From NCBI RefSeq assembly GCF_008370495.1, contig NZ_VTUX01000007.1, forward strand, positions 186,001-250,000: 64,000 nucleotides of DNA, in the 5' to 3' direction. This DNA comes from Pseudohalioglobus sediminis. Lineage in GTDB: Bacteria > Pseudomonadota > Gammaproteobacteria > Pseudomonadales > Halieaceae. The notes beneath the pieces are model-generated. The model was given only the letters and a program-made list of their open reading frames with translations. It was not told the DNA's origin and did no database searches. Of this stretch, positions 54,647-63,317 are shown one piece after another; positions within the stretch are counted from its first letter, which is position 1; the number at the start of each line of letters is the position of its first letter. A program made the position numbers and the translations under genes.

Positions 54647-55279
54647 TCACCCGCGAGGCTCCATACCCTGCAGTATTTTTCTCGCAAATCTCTGTGCAAC
54701 TGTAGTCATCAGTATCACCAGAAGTATCGTAGTCCAGAGAGGCATTGTTGGTACTGATTGCACAGTATCGGAGGGCGAAGTATCGGGAGGGGTATTACTG
54801 ATGATATATGTCACAGCATCACCGGGCCAGGCAAAAGAGTAAGTTCCCGGGGACAAATTTAACCCTGCGAGAGTTTGCCCCGTCCAAGTAGACCTACCAG
54901 TGATGGGCGCTCCAGATACATAGGCGTCAGGTAAGAATATGCCGCCGTCGATGGCCGAGACATCTATACCGAAAGACTGCCCCGAGGAAGAGTCCGCACC
55001 GGCAAAGACTGGCGGGCCAAAAGGCGCGGCGCTAGAGAAGGTGACGTCATACACAGATCGTGGCACGTTACCCAGAATTGCAATAAATGTAGTTCCATCA
55101 TTAAGCAATCCAGATGGCTCACCTCCCGGGCTGGGGCCAGTAAGACCTGCTGTATCGATCGTACCGCTTGCTTCTGCAACAACCTCGCCCCCCTGCTCAA
55201 AAATGTTGACGGTTACTGCAGCCCATGTGAGTTGAGCGCCTAATGAAAGCAAAAATGCTAATACCGTTCTAATCACCAT
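54647..55279 (-). CDS. secreted protein with IPTL-like C-terminal sorting tail
   Basis: 210 residues. Signal peptide IRTVLAFLLSLGAQLTWAAV. The middle is a small beta-rich domain, Gly/Ser/Thr-rich, with no match I know (STWTGQTLAGLNLSPGTYSF). The end is VPTMPLWTTILLVILMTTVA then QRFARK: a V/I-P-T-x-x-x-W motif, a membrane helix and a basic stop, the three-part pattern of IPTL-CTERM tails processed by exosortase-type enzymes. Motif is a variant (VPTMPLW vs IPTLSEW). ATG at 55279 chosen for the signal peptide; ATG at 55342 also open. No exosortase is in this window. Confidence 0.7.
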   Translation of the reverse strand: MVIRTVLAFLLSLGAQLTWAAVTVNIFEQGGEVVAEASGTIDTAGLTGPSPGGEPSGLLNDGTTFIAILGNVPRSVYDVTFSSAAPFGPPVFAGADSSSGQSFGIDVSAIDGGIFLPDAYVSGAPITGRSTWTGQTLAGLNLSPGTYSFAWPGDAVTYIISNTPPDTSPSDTVQSVPTMPLWTTILLVILMTTVAQRFARKILQGMEPRG

Positions 55280-55846
55280 GTAAGCCACCAGATTTCTCGA
55301 TTCAGATTGACATGCTCTATTGTTCTCTAAGTTACGGGCCATTGGGAAGTCATTTTTGGCTTGGGGCGCTCGTGCTCAGAATTTATAACATGACCTTCAA
55401 TTTGGTTAACCCGAATGTCCCCCTCTAGGCGAAAGCAGACGTTTCCGCGGAAACGCCTTGATCGACCAGTAGTGTTTATGTCCGACCGCTATCACCTCGT
55501 TATTGCCGTTCCGTTTTATTTTAGAACGATAGGTATTAGAGCCCACCGCAGCGAACCACCGACCAGAGCTCCACCTGAGACCTTGCCGCTTTTCGTTGGG
55601 AAGGTTTCCGGCACAAAAGCCCTACACCAGCAAGGAAGCCACTAGAGAATTCGTCGGTGTAGAGTTGTTCGAGCCGGGTTTCGAAGGTCAACAAGAATCA
55701 TCTACAAGACCAGCAATCCAAGGACTGACCGCAGGCACTGTGCCAGCCTGCATCCACGACCTTAGTCAGGTTCCGCGACCATTCTCTGGATGATCAGTTA
55801 CCTCGACACCCTATTTATATTTCCCATAGTTTCTTCGCCGTCCCCT
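55280..55846. other. intergenic region with family B repeat
   Basis: 567 bp between the sorting-tail protein and the calcium-binding protein. It holds family B words at 55425-55443 and 55474-55498. Short open frames exist but none shows a start signal or recognisable product. Confidence 0.4.
55425..55498. repeat. dispersed repeat, family B
   Basis: CTAGGCGAAAGCAGACGTT at 55425-55443 and TATGTCCGACCGCTATCACC at 55478-55497; the same two words, in the same order, frame the site at 53311-53361. Confidence 0.5.
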
Positions 55847-58192
55847 TCATCGCTGCCAGCGACGAGCCCGGCGGCCACAGTCGTTTTTCGCCGCGCCGAC
55901 CACCAGCCTGGCCTTCTCACGGGAATCGACAATCCCCTGCTCAAACAGGCCTCGCGAAGCACGGATATTGCAGCGCACATACGTGCCCTTGTTGCGCCAA
56001 GGCTCGGTCTCTCCGCGGGGCGAACCGCACGGGCAGGCTTGCTCAACGGAGCAGCCGTTCTCCCGATCAACCGCGGCACCGGGTATAGTAAATTCGCACT
56101 GGTCGGTCGCGCCCAGAACGCCGTCGCTGTCCACGTCCTCGTCGCAGGCATCACCGGCGCCATCGCCGTCGAAGTCCTGCTGCGAGGAGTTCATCACCGC
56201 GGGACAGTTGTCCAGGCTGTCCTCGACGCCATCGCTGTCGGCATCAGCGAAGCAGGCGTCGCCGCGACCGTCCCCGTTGCTGTCGGTCTGCTCGGGGTTG
56301 AAGGTGGCGGGGCAGTTATCGTCTTCATCGCTGATGCCGTCGTTGTCAGCATCGTCGTCACAGACATCGCCGATGCCATCGCCGTCCGCATCGTCCTGGC
56401 CCGGGTTCGCAACCAGCGGACAGTTGTCGTCGACATCGCTGATGGCGTCGTTGTCGTTGTCCGCGTCACAGGCATCGCCGATGCCGTCCCCGTCCAAGTC
56501 TTCCTGCAGCGCATTGAAGGCCGTTGGACAGTTATCTTCATTGTCGGACACGCCGTCGTTGTCAGCATCGTCGTCGCAGGCATCACCGACGCCATCGTCG
56601 TCTACATCGTCCTGCATCGGGTTCGCTACCAGCGGACAGTTGTCTTCAGGATCCGCGATCTGGTCATTATCTTGATCGGGAGATACCTCGCAGGCGTCAC
56701 CAACACCATCCGCATCGCTGTCGCTCTGGTCGGCATTGGGTGCGCTGGGGCAGTTGTCTACTGTGTCGTCGACGCCGTCACCGTCGCCGTCCAAATCCAC
56801 TTCACAGGCGTCACCGACGCCGTCTCCATCGGTATCGGTCTGGATGATGTTGTAAACATTCGGACAGTTGTCGATGACCTGTGTGCCGGGAATGGTGTAG
56901 ACGTGATCGCCATCGACGTCGTTCTCACAGAGGTCGCCCACCCCGTTGCCGTCGGAGTCGGCCTGGTCGGGGTTGAAGTGGCTGGGGCAGTTGTCGAAAT
57001 CGTTGTTGAGCCCATCACCGTCACGGTCGAATTGGCAGGCGTCGCCGAAATTGTCGCCATCGCTATCGGCCTGGTCCGGATTGAAGGTACGCGGGCAGTT
57101 GTCGGTGCGACCCAGGCCAAGGCCTCTCAGATAGTTGTTCTGGAAAGCACCCGGTACACGATCGTTTTGAACCAGTGGACCGACATGCCCGTCGCCATCG
57201 ATATCTGCATCGCAGCGGTCACCCAGCCCGTCGCCGTCGAGGTCCTCCTGACCGGCATTGTCGCGATATGGGCAGTTGTCGACGGCGTCATCCACGCCGT
57301 CCTCGTCGCTGTCATAGACGTAGGCATTGTCGCAGACGTCACCGAAGCCGTCCTGGTCAGCGTCTCGCTGCCATTCGTTAGCTATGCTCGGGCAGTTGTC
57401 GCTGGCGTCGGGCAGGCCGTCGCCGTCTGTATCCGTGCCGTCCGGCACGCTGCGGTAGATAGCCCGCACCACGACGTTGTAGGTGCAGGGTTCAGGAATG
57501 TAGTAGTCGTAGGCGGGGAGCTCCGCTTTCCAGACGAACACAAATTGGCGACCGCGGATCTTCGACTGTGCGCAAGCCGGCAGATCGGGCTCTTCGATCC
57601 TTTCGAAGACCAGGCGCCGACCGCTCGCATCCAACGCGGAACCGGAAAGAATCCTGGTGATCTCGATCCGCCCGTAGTTTTCTCCTCTGGCACCACCGGC
57701 GCCATAAAAGGTTACGTAGGACTCCCCAATGCCAGCTCCCCCCTGCGGGCCATTGCTTGCCCGCCCGTTGCCGGAGTTCTGGTAGAGCGGGTCGAATCCG
57801 CCTGGGCCCGGGAGCGCCGGGAGCGATTGATTAGAGCCAGAAAAACCATCGCCTATGTAATCACCACCCGGTGATGCTACTCCAAACAAGGTGCCGTTCG
57901 TGTTGTTGTAATTGAGCGTGTTGAGAAGCCCATTTTGTACGCTGACTGCCCGCACGTCGGTGGAACGCCGGTAAACCTGAGCCACAACGGCTACACCGTT
58001 TTCATCAAAGGCGTCGACGGTGATCGTCGGAGTTGGCGTCAGCTGCGAATGTGCCGGATTCACGTAGCAAGCGGTGCCGAGGGCCACCAGACAACAGGAC
58101 CGTAGCATCGTCGATGCCCAGCGACTCAGTGTTGCCGGGGCAAATTGGCGAGAGTCTTTGCCCCTGTAACTGGGCGAATCGTTAGTGTGCAC
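55847..58192 (-). CDS. secreted thrombospondin type 3 repeat, calcium-binding protein
   Basis: 781 residues. GTG at 58192 has a strong GGAGG 9 bases upstream, giving a long 50-residue signal region whose hydrophobic core is LRSCCLVALGTACYVNPAHS; an inner ATG at 58108 would give a standard signal. After a 200-residue beta-rich domain come about 13 tandem type 3 repeats (DxDGDGxxDxxDNCPxxxNxxQxDxDxDGxGDxCD) that bind Ca2+ in rigid rows. The C-terminal domain begins CSVEQACPCG and ends SREKARLVVGAAKNDCG, a tail seen on similar proteins. Probably surface or extracellular. Confidence 0.9.
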   Translation of the reverse strand: MHTNDSPSYRGKDSRQFAPATLSRWASTMLRSCCLVALGTACYVNPAHSQLTPTPTITVDAFDENGVAVVAQVYRRSTDVRAVSVQNGLLNTLNYNNTNGTLFGVASPGGDYIGDGFSGSNQSLPALPGPGGFDPLYQNSGNGRASNGPQGGAGIGESYVTFYGAGGARGENYGRIEITRILSGSALDASGRRLVFERIEEPDLPACAQSKIRGRQFVFVWKAELPAYDYYIPEPCTYNVVVRAIYRSVPDGTDTDGDGLPDASDNCPSIANEWQRDADQDGFGDVCDNAYVYDSDEDGVDDAVDNCPYRDNAGQEDLDGDGLGDRCDADIDGDGHVGPLVQNDRVPGAFQNNYLRGLGLGRTDNCPRTFNPDQADSDGDNFGDACQFDRDGDGLNNDFDNCPSHFNPDQADSDGNGVGDLCENDVDGDHVYTIPGTQVIDNCPNVYNIIQTDTDGDGVGDACEVDLDGDGDGVDDTVDNCPSAPNADQSDSDADGVGDACEVSPDQDNDQIADPEDNCPLVANPMQDDVDDDGVGDACDDDADNDGVSDNEDNCPTAFNALQEDLDGDGIGDACDADNDNDAISDVDDNCPLVANPGQDDADGDGIGDVCDDDADNDGISDEDDNCPATFNPEQTDSNGDGRGDACFADADSDGVEDSLDNCPAVMNSSQQDFDGDGAGDACDEDVDSDGVLGATDQCEFTIPGAAVDRENGCSVEQACPCGSPRGETEPWRNKGTYVRCNIRASRGLFEQGIVDSREKARLVVGAAKNDCGRRARRWQR

Positions 58193-58620
58193 GCTGTGCT
58201 TCCTCCATAAAACCGTTTTGGCGCTTTACTTAGCCATAGCTAATATAGATCGAAAACACCGAGCCTGCAAAAGGGAACGGTGGAGTTTTTTTAACCATCT
58301 CCTACTCACATTAGAGTGGCTGCCCCCGGGCATGCTATACTAGGTGGCGGGGTAGCTCCGGCAGATCCATTATGGGGCGTCACAGCGTGCCACACTCCTT
58401 TGCCCACATTTTCATATGTAACGTTTTTCTGCTCCAAAGTGAGAGTAGATGTGAGCAGATGCTTAACAAATATTTCCTCCGGCCCCTTATCCCCTCTATC
58501 CCCTTATCCCACTCTCGAACCGCTGGTATCCAGCAGTGTCGGCTTCCACCTCATCAGGGACGAGTGCTGCAGATGATTAGGGCCAGGGTAGAGATCTACT
58601 TCGGGGTCAAAATGGTCTTT
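58193..58620. other. intergenic, nothing recognised
   Basis: 428 bp upstream of the calcium-binding protein gene; must contain its promoter. No coding potential, hairpin with T tract or known repeat was recognised. Confidence 0.4.
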
Positions 58621-59178
58621 TCATGCTGTCAACCAGAGGACTACTACGGAGTACACGGCGAACAGAGGAGATAACCATGTGAAGGCGCGGGGCACGAAAA
58701 TCATCAATACAGTGATGGCAATGCCAATGGCTGGGATAGCCAGTATCAACGGCAGTGGCGCCGTAGTCTGTGCAATTGCGAGATTGACGTAGGGCCCTAT
58801 ACACAGGTAAATCGCCATCGATAGCGCTGAGAGGCGCCCGAATCCCTCGCTGTGCCTAAGGAAATCGAGCTCATCATCGTCGCCATCGTCGTCGGGTACG
58901 GGCAGTGCCATCTCTGAAGCACCATAGATAAAGATTCCTCCCAGTACCAAGATAAGGAAATCTACGAAACCCCACTCCTCCACTTCGCGTAGCCCCCAGC
59001 CTACCCACCAGAACTGCAGGATGAACGCCATTACACTTAGCGCCCAAATCGCGGTGGGCCAGTGGAATGTTACACGCGTGTGGACGCGGACCAAGATGGC
59101 GACATGGTGCAGCAGTCTCGTGATCGCAAGGCCCAGGATGATAGAGACGGCAACAAATACATATTCGTGTTGGGTCAT
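58621..59178 (-). CDS. uncharacterised integral membrane protein
   Basis: 185 residues, six probable membrane helices (EYVFVAVSIILGLAITRLLH; PTAIWALSVMAFILQFWWVG; FVDFLILVLGGIFIYGASEM; then three more), with an acidic cytoplasmic or periplasmic loop PDDDGDDDELD between helices 3 and 4. I recognise the start (V/A-x-V-S-I-I-L-G-L-A-x-T-R-L-L) as that of a broad family without known function. ATG at 59178 fits; an upstream ATG at 59226 is also open. Confidence 0.65.
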   Translation of the reverse strand: MTQHEYVFVAVSIILGLAITRLLHHVAILVRVHTRVTFHWPTAIWALSVMAFILQFWWVGWGLREVEEWGFVDFLILVLGGIFIYGASEMALPVPDDDGDDDELDFLRHSEGFGRLSALSMAIYLCIGPYVNLAIAQTTAPLPLILAIPAIGIAITVLMIFVPRAFTWLSPLFAVYSVVVLWLTA

Positions 59179-59249
59179 TACAGCTATACGCTTCTCAAAG
59201 TTAGCAACAGGGTGCCGCTGAGACATGCAGCGGTCAAGCAGGCCCGCTG

Positions 59250-59270
59250 ATAGGCGAAAGCGGACTTCAT
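59250..59270 (+). repeat. dispersed repeat, family B
   Basis: ATAGGCGAAAGCGGACTTCA, same word as at 53311 and 55425, at the edge of the accessory block. The related CTATCACCTC is seen at 59486. Confidence 0.5.
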
Positions 59271-59533
59271 AACCCCGGAACGATCCGATTCTTTACCAAT
59301 GCTCCACTTCCAGCCTTCATTAATTGCCGTATCCCGTATCAGTTATTCGTTGAAGCAGGGGTGACCAATACAATGTAGATAGCCGGCTTTCTAAAAACAC
59401 CCGTTCGGTAGTTTGAGGAAATCAGCAATACGTCCAGGCGGCAGAATTGATAATATCCGGGAGATTCCATGTGATGTGTGATTTTCTATCACCTCATGCC
59501 ATCAGTTTCGGTGAGGGTGATTGTCAGTACCTA

Positions 59534-59623
59534 ATGGAGGACTTTTCCATCTTCGCCATCAGCTACTACGCCATCGGACTGATCGGGTACGCGAGGCATG
59601 CCGCCCACGGCGGCCAGGGCTGA
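59534..59623 (+). pseudogene. possible DUF3422-like C-terminal remnant
   Basis: 29 codons: MEDFSIFAISYYAIGLIGYA then RHAAHGGQG. The S-x-x-A-I-S-Y-Y-x-x-G-L-x-G-Y segment looks like the last membrane helix of DUF3422 proteins. There is no domain upstream. GTGAGGGTG precedes it but no full gene, so it is probably a truncated end. The remaining intergenic DNA to 59680 shows nothing else. Confidence 0.4.
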
Positions 59624-59680
59624 TGCGCCAGCCGCGCCCGGTAAGTATGTGCAGGTGGCAGCCGCCGCAACCCACTCGAC

Positions 59681-61444
59681 TCAGGCCGCGTCCTCGCGCT
59701 TCTCTTCCAGCCGCGCCACCAGGCGATCCCGCGGGAAATAAAGCAGGGTGGCGATATCAATCAGGCTGTGCACGATCTTGCTGGCCTGATCGCTGTCATT
59801 GATCAGCGACGTGGCCATCACCTGGGTGATCTTACCTTCAAGCAGCAACTGGTTTACCCGCCCAGAGGCCAGTACGTCCAGTTCCTTGGCCTTCTCACGC
59901 TGCTTCTCGAGTTTGCGAATATGTCGCAGGGGTGATTCCGACTCGCTGGCCCGGTGAATCTCGCGCATGACCTTGAGGATGCGCCGGCGAATGGCATTGT
60001 ACTCCTCGATAATCGACTCGTTGCCAGAACTCATGAACAGCACAATATTGTCATGTAACGACTGCATGCGTTTCACCGTGCGCACCAGCATACGGTCGGC
60101 AATGAGGATGTTGCGCACGATTTCAACCTCTTCCTCACTGAGGTCGCATTCGCTCTGCAGCCGGGTCGCGTACTCGAGAATGGCGCCGTACACGGACTTG
60201 ATCCGGGTCTGGTACAGCTCGTCGATATTGACAGGTATCGGCTCACTCCACTCCAGCACCTGGCGCAGGCGCACGCCCTTGTCGAGGTCTTCACGGTGGA
60301 CACTGAGTCCGTGGGCGATCGCCTTGTAACCGGCGTTTTGCAACAGGCGCAGCGATTCGTCGAACAGGGCCTTGATCCCGGTCTGGGGATATTCCAGCGA
60401 GATGTTGCTAAGGAAGACCGGCTGGTCGATTGCAGGCTCAGGGGCTTTCTCTTCCGGCACCATCCAGCTGACGATGGCGGCGATTTTCTCTACGAAACCC
60501 AGTAGCAGCAGCGTATTCACAATATTGAACGCCGTGTGGTAGACCGAGAGCGCGACCGGCACCGCCGCCGACTGCACCAACGGCGACGCTCCTTCCGTGC
60601 GCTGCATAAACACATCGACCAGGTGTATCGAGGGATAGAACACCAGCAGCGCCAGCAGTACACCGGCAAGGTTGAAAATGAGGTGGGCGCGGGCGGCGCG
60701 CTTGGCCTGGTAATTGGCAATCAGCGCCGCCAGGTTGGCGGTGATAGTGGTGCCCACGTTCTGCCCCAGCACCATCGCCGCGGCCATATCGAAGGGAATC
60801 CAGCCCTGCCAGGTCATCAACAGGGTCAGCGCCATGGCAGCGCTGGAAGACTGCACCACCAGTGTGAGCACGGCGCCAATGGCCAGGAACAGTAGCACCG
60901 AAAGAAAGCCCATACTGGTGTAATTGGCCAGGAAACTGAGTATCTCCGGATTGCTGCGAATATCCGGCACGGAGTCCTTGAGAAACTGCAGGCCGATAAA
61001 CAACACCGCAAAGCCGATGATGAAATAGCCCCACTGCTGCCAGTGTTTCTCGCTGCGCAGGCTGAGCAGGAAACCGATACCCACCAGTGGCAGGGCGATA
61101 GCACTCATGCTGATCTTGAAACCGAATATGGATATCAGCCAGGCGGTGACCGTGGTGCCGATATTGGCTCCCATGATCACACCAATGGCTTCCACCAGGG
61201 TAAGCAGCCCGGCGTTGGTAAAGCTGACCACCATCAGCGTGGTGGCGGAGGAAGACTGGATAATGGCGGTGATACTGAAGCCGGTGAGTACGGCAAGGAA
61301 GCGGTTCGATGTAGTGGTGGCGAGTATGGAACGCATGCGATCGCCGGCCAGTTCAATCAGTGCATCGCTCATCACCCGCATGCCGTAAAGGAACAGGCCC
61401 AGCGCGCCCAGTAGGGTCAGCACATCACCAAAGCCGTAGTTCAT
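59681..61444 (-). CDS. Na/phosphate cotransporter family protein (NptA/PNaS)
   Basis: 587 residues. Eight to ten membrane helices in two inverted halves, each with the family's Q-S-S-S-A-T motif: AIIQSSSATTLMVVSFTNAG and LVVQSSSAAMALTLLMTWQG. From about 340 to the end comes a PhoU-like helical domain (ARRILKVMREIHRASESESP region) that is often fused to bacterial NptA. Likely takes up phosphate using a Na+ gradient, or regulates phosphate; the PhoU part suggests regulation. Upstream gap of 210 bp holds no recognised feature. Confidence 0.92.
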   Translation of the reverse strand: MNYGFGDVLTLLGALGLFLYGMRVMSDALIELAGDRMRSILATTTSNRFLAVLTGFSITAIIQSSSATTLMVVSFTNAGLLTLVEAIGVIMGANIGTTVTAWLISIFGFKISMSAIALPLVGIGFLLSLRSEKHWQQWGYFIIGFAVLFIGLQFLKDSVPDIRSNPEILSFLANYTSMGFLSVLLFLAIGAVLTLVVQSSSAAMALTLLMTWQGWIPFDMAAAMVLGQNVGTTITANLAALIANYQAKRAARAHLIFNLAGVLLALLVFYPSIHLVDVFMQRTEGASPLVQSAAVPVALSVYHTAFNIVNTLLLLGFVEKIAAIVSWMVPEEKAPEPAIDQPVFLSNISLEYPQTGIKALFDESLRLLQNAGYKAIAHGLSVHREDLDKGVRLRQVLEWSEPIPVNIDELYQTRIKSVYGAILEYATRLQSECDLSEEEVEIVRNILIADRMLVRTVKRMQSLHDNIVLFMSSGNESIIEEYNAIRRRILKVMREIHRASESESPLRHIRKLEKQREKAKELDVLASGRVNQLLLEGKITQVMATSLINDSDQASKIVHSLIDIATLLYFPRDRLVARLEEKREDAA

Positions 61445-61654
61445 GCGCTAAACCTGGTGGGCACAGCGGTCATAGATCTGCACCAAACCTGCCTGCCCCG
61501 GCGCAGGCAATAATAGCAGCAGGTAAAGCAACCCCCTGCTGGCGACATGTGTCCGAGGCCACCAAGCTGTCAGTGACATAACCACTCCCTGTCTAAAAAT
61601 CAGGGTACGGTTGTAACACGGTATGGCGGCTCAAATCATTGATTCAGCACAGCA

Positions 61655-63154
61655 TCAGGCGGCGGGACGCAGCGGCTCCTGCTCCGCCGGCTCCTCGCGA
61701 ACGAAGTCGTCCGGGTCCGGTTGCTGCAGCTCTTTTTCCCACTGTTGCCAGGAATAGGGCCACATTGCAGGGTCGCCGTCATCGTCCAGGTACCAGCTCT
61801 GGCAACCCCCGACCCATACGGTATTTTTCATGCCCTCGCGCAGGTAATCATTGAACCGGCGTTTGGCTGCCTCGGTAGCCTCTACCACTGGCAGCTTACC
61901 CGCACGCCACTGGTCTATCAGCTTGAGTATATACGCGGCCTGCACTTCACTCATGGCGATCACCGAGTAGTTACCGATCGGCGTGTTGGGCCCCAGCATC
62001 AGGAAGAAGTTGGGGAAGCCCGGCAGGCAGACGGAGCGATAAGCCTGCACCTTCTTCGACCAGGCCTCGTCGATGCTCAGGCCATTGCGCCCGCGCAGGT
62101 CCATCGGGCGCATGAAATTAAAGGGATGGAAGCCGGTTGCCAGAATCAACACATCCAACTCGTGGGTTACCCCGTCACTGGTCACCACGCCCTGCTCACA
62201 GATACGCTCTATGGCGGTAGTTTCCAGGCTCACATTCTCGCGCTGTATCGCATCGTAGAAGGTGCTGTTGATAATCAGGCGCTTGCAGCCCACGGGATAA
62301 TCGGGCGTCAGCCGGGCACGCAGTTCGGGGTCGCGCACGCTCTTGCGCAGGTTGCGCTTGGCCGACCAGCTCATGTAGGCATGCTGCAACTTGCTGCCGG
62401 TTACCGCCTTGCTGAAGGTGTTGCGCAGCACGAAGGCATAACGCCTGCTGAGGGCGGCCAGCTTCTCCTGCTTACCGCGGAGGCTGGCCTTGTCACGCTC
62501 GCTGTACTCCTTGTCCGGCACGCGGATGATCCACTGCGGGGTGCGCTGGAACACGGTCAGCTCGCCCGAGGTCCTGGCTATTTCACCGATCACCTGGCAG
62601 GCGGTGGAGCCGGTGCCGATAATACCCACGCGCTTGCCGGCGAGGTCCACGTCGTGGTTCCAGCGAGCGGTATGCCACATCTTGCCCTGGAAGGTATCCA
62701 GGCCCTTGATATCGGGATAGGCCGGGTGATGCAGGATGCCGGTGGCGGAAACCACGAAGTCCACCTCGAGAAAGTTGCCCTGGCTGGTGGTTAGCTGCCA
62801 TTTACCATCCACGTAGTGGCAGGTCTCTACAGCTTCGTTGAAACGTATCTTGCCGGAGATCCCCTGCTCGTCGGCGACCTGCTGGAAATAGGCCTGGATT
62901 TCGGACCCGCGCGCGAAGCGGTGGCTCCATTCCGGGTTGCCACGGAAACTGTAGGTGTACATGTGCGCCGGCACGTCACAGGCCACCCCGGGATAGGTAT
63001 TTTCACGCCAGGTGCCACCGAGCTGGTCGGCTTTCTCCAGGATAGTGACATCCTCGATACCTGCTTCACGCAGTTTTATCGCCATCAGGATACCGGTCAT
63101 ACCGGCACCGATTACCGCCACCGACGGGTTCTTGCTGTTACTGGCCTGCTGCAT
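61655..63154 (-). CDS. flavin-containing monooxygenase, Baeyer-Villiger type
   Basis: 499 residues. FAD motif VIGAGMTGILMAIKLREAGI, NADPH motif VGIIGTGSTACQVIGE, and between them the Baeyer-Villiger signature FQGKMWHTARWNHD (F-x-G-x-x-x-H-T-x-x-W-x-x-D). Oxidises ketones to esters or sulfides to sulfoxides using O2 and NADPH. Divergent from an AraC regulator, so probably induced by its substrate. Confidence 0.92.
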   Translation of the reverse strand: MQQASNSKNPSVAVIGAGMTGILMAIKLREAGIEDVTILEKADQLGGTWRENTYPGVACDVPAHMYTYSFRGNPEWSHRFARGSEIQAYFQQVADEQGISGKIRFNEAVETCHYVDGKWQLTTSQGNFLEVDFVVSATGILHHPAYPDIKGLDTFQGKMWHTARWNHDVDLAGKRVGIIGTGSTACQVIGEIARTSGELTVFQRTPQWIIRVPDKEYSERDKASLRGKQEKLAALSRRYAFVLRNTFSKAVTGSKLQHAYMSWSAKRNLRKSVRDPELRARLTPDYPVGCKRLIINSTFYDAIQRENVSLETTAIERICEQGVVTSDGVTHELDVLILATGFHPFNFMRPMDLRGRNGLSIDEAWSKKVQAYRSVCLPGFPNFFLMLGPNTPIGNYSVIAMSEVQAAYILKLIDQWRAGKLPVVEATEAAKRRFNDYLREGMKNTVWVGGCQSWYLDDDGDPAMWPYSWQQWEKELQQPDPDDFVREEPAEQEPLRPAA

Positions 63155-63317
63155 CTTCGCTCACCTCTGCTGTTTAATGTTTATACAGCTACTGTAAGCA
63201 GCGGCACGGGAATACCCAATATGACACAGGGACAATTACTTATGATATTCGGACATTACCCCTTGCCCTGTTTCCGGCTATCGCATAGTCTCCAAGGCTC
63301 TGTACCGGGACGACCAG
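63155..63317. promoter_or_regulatory. divergent control region between BVMO and AraC genes
   Basis: 163 bp shared by the two genes. TTGCCCTGTTTCCGGCTATC near 63261-63280 and ATGACACAGGGACAATTACT are the AT-richer parts; no clear dyad. Confidence 0.35.

Noticed and set aside
55790-57874. 694-residue plus-strand open frame
   Set aside because: Fully antisense to the type 3 repeat gene; its V/A/I-rich, repeat-periodic product is what reversed Asp/Gly codons give.
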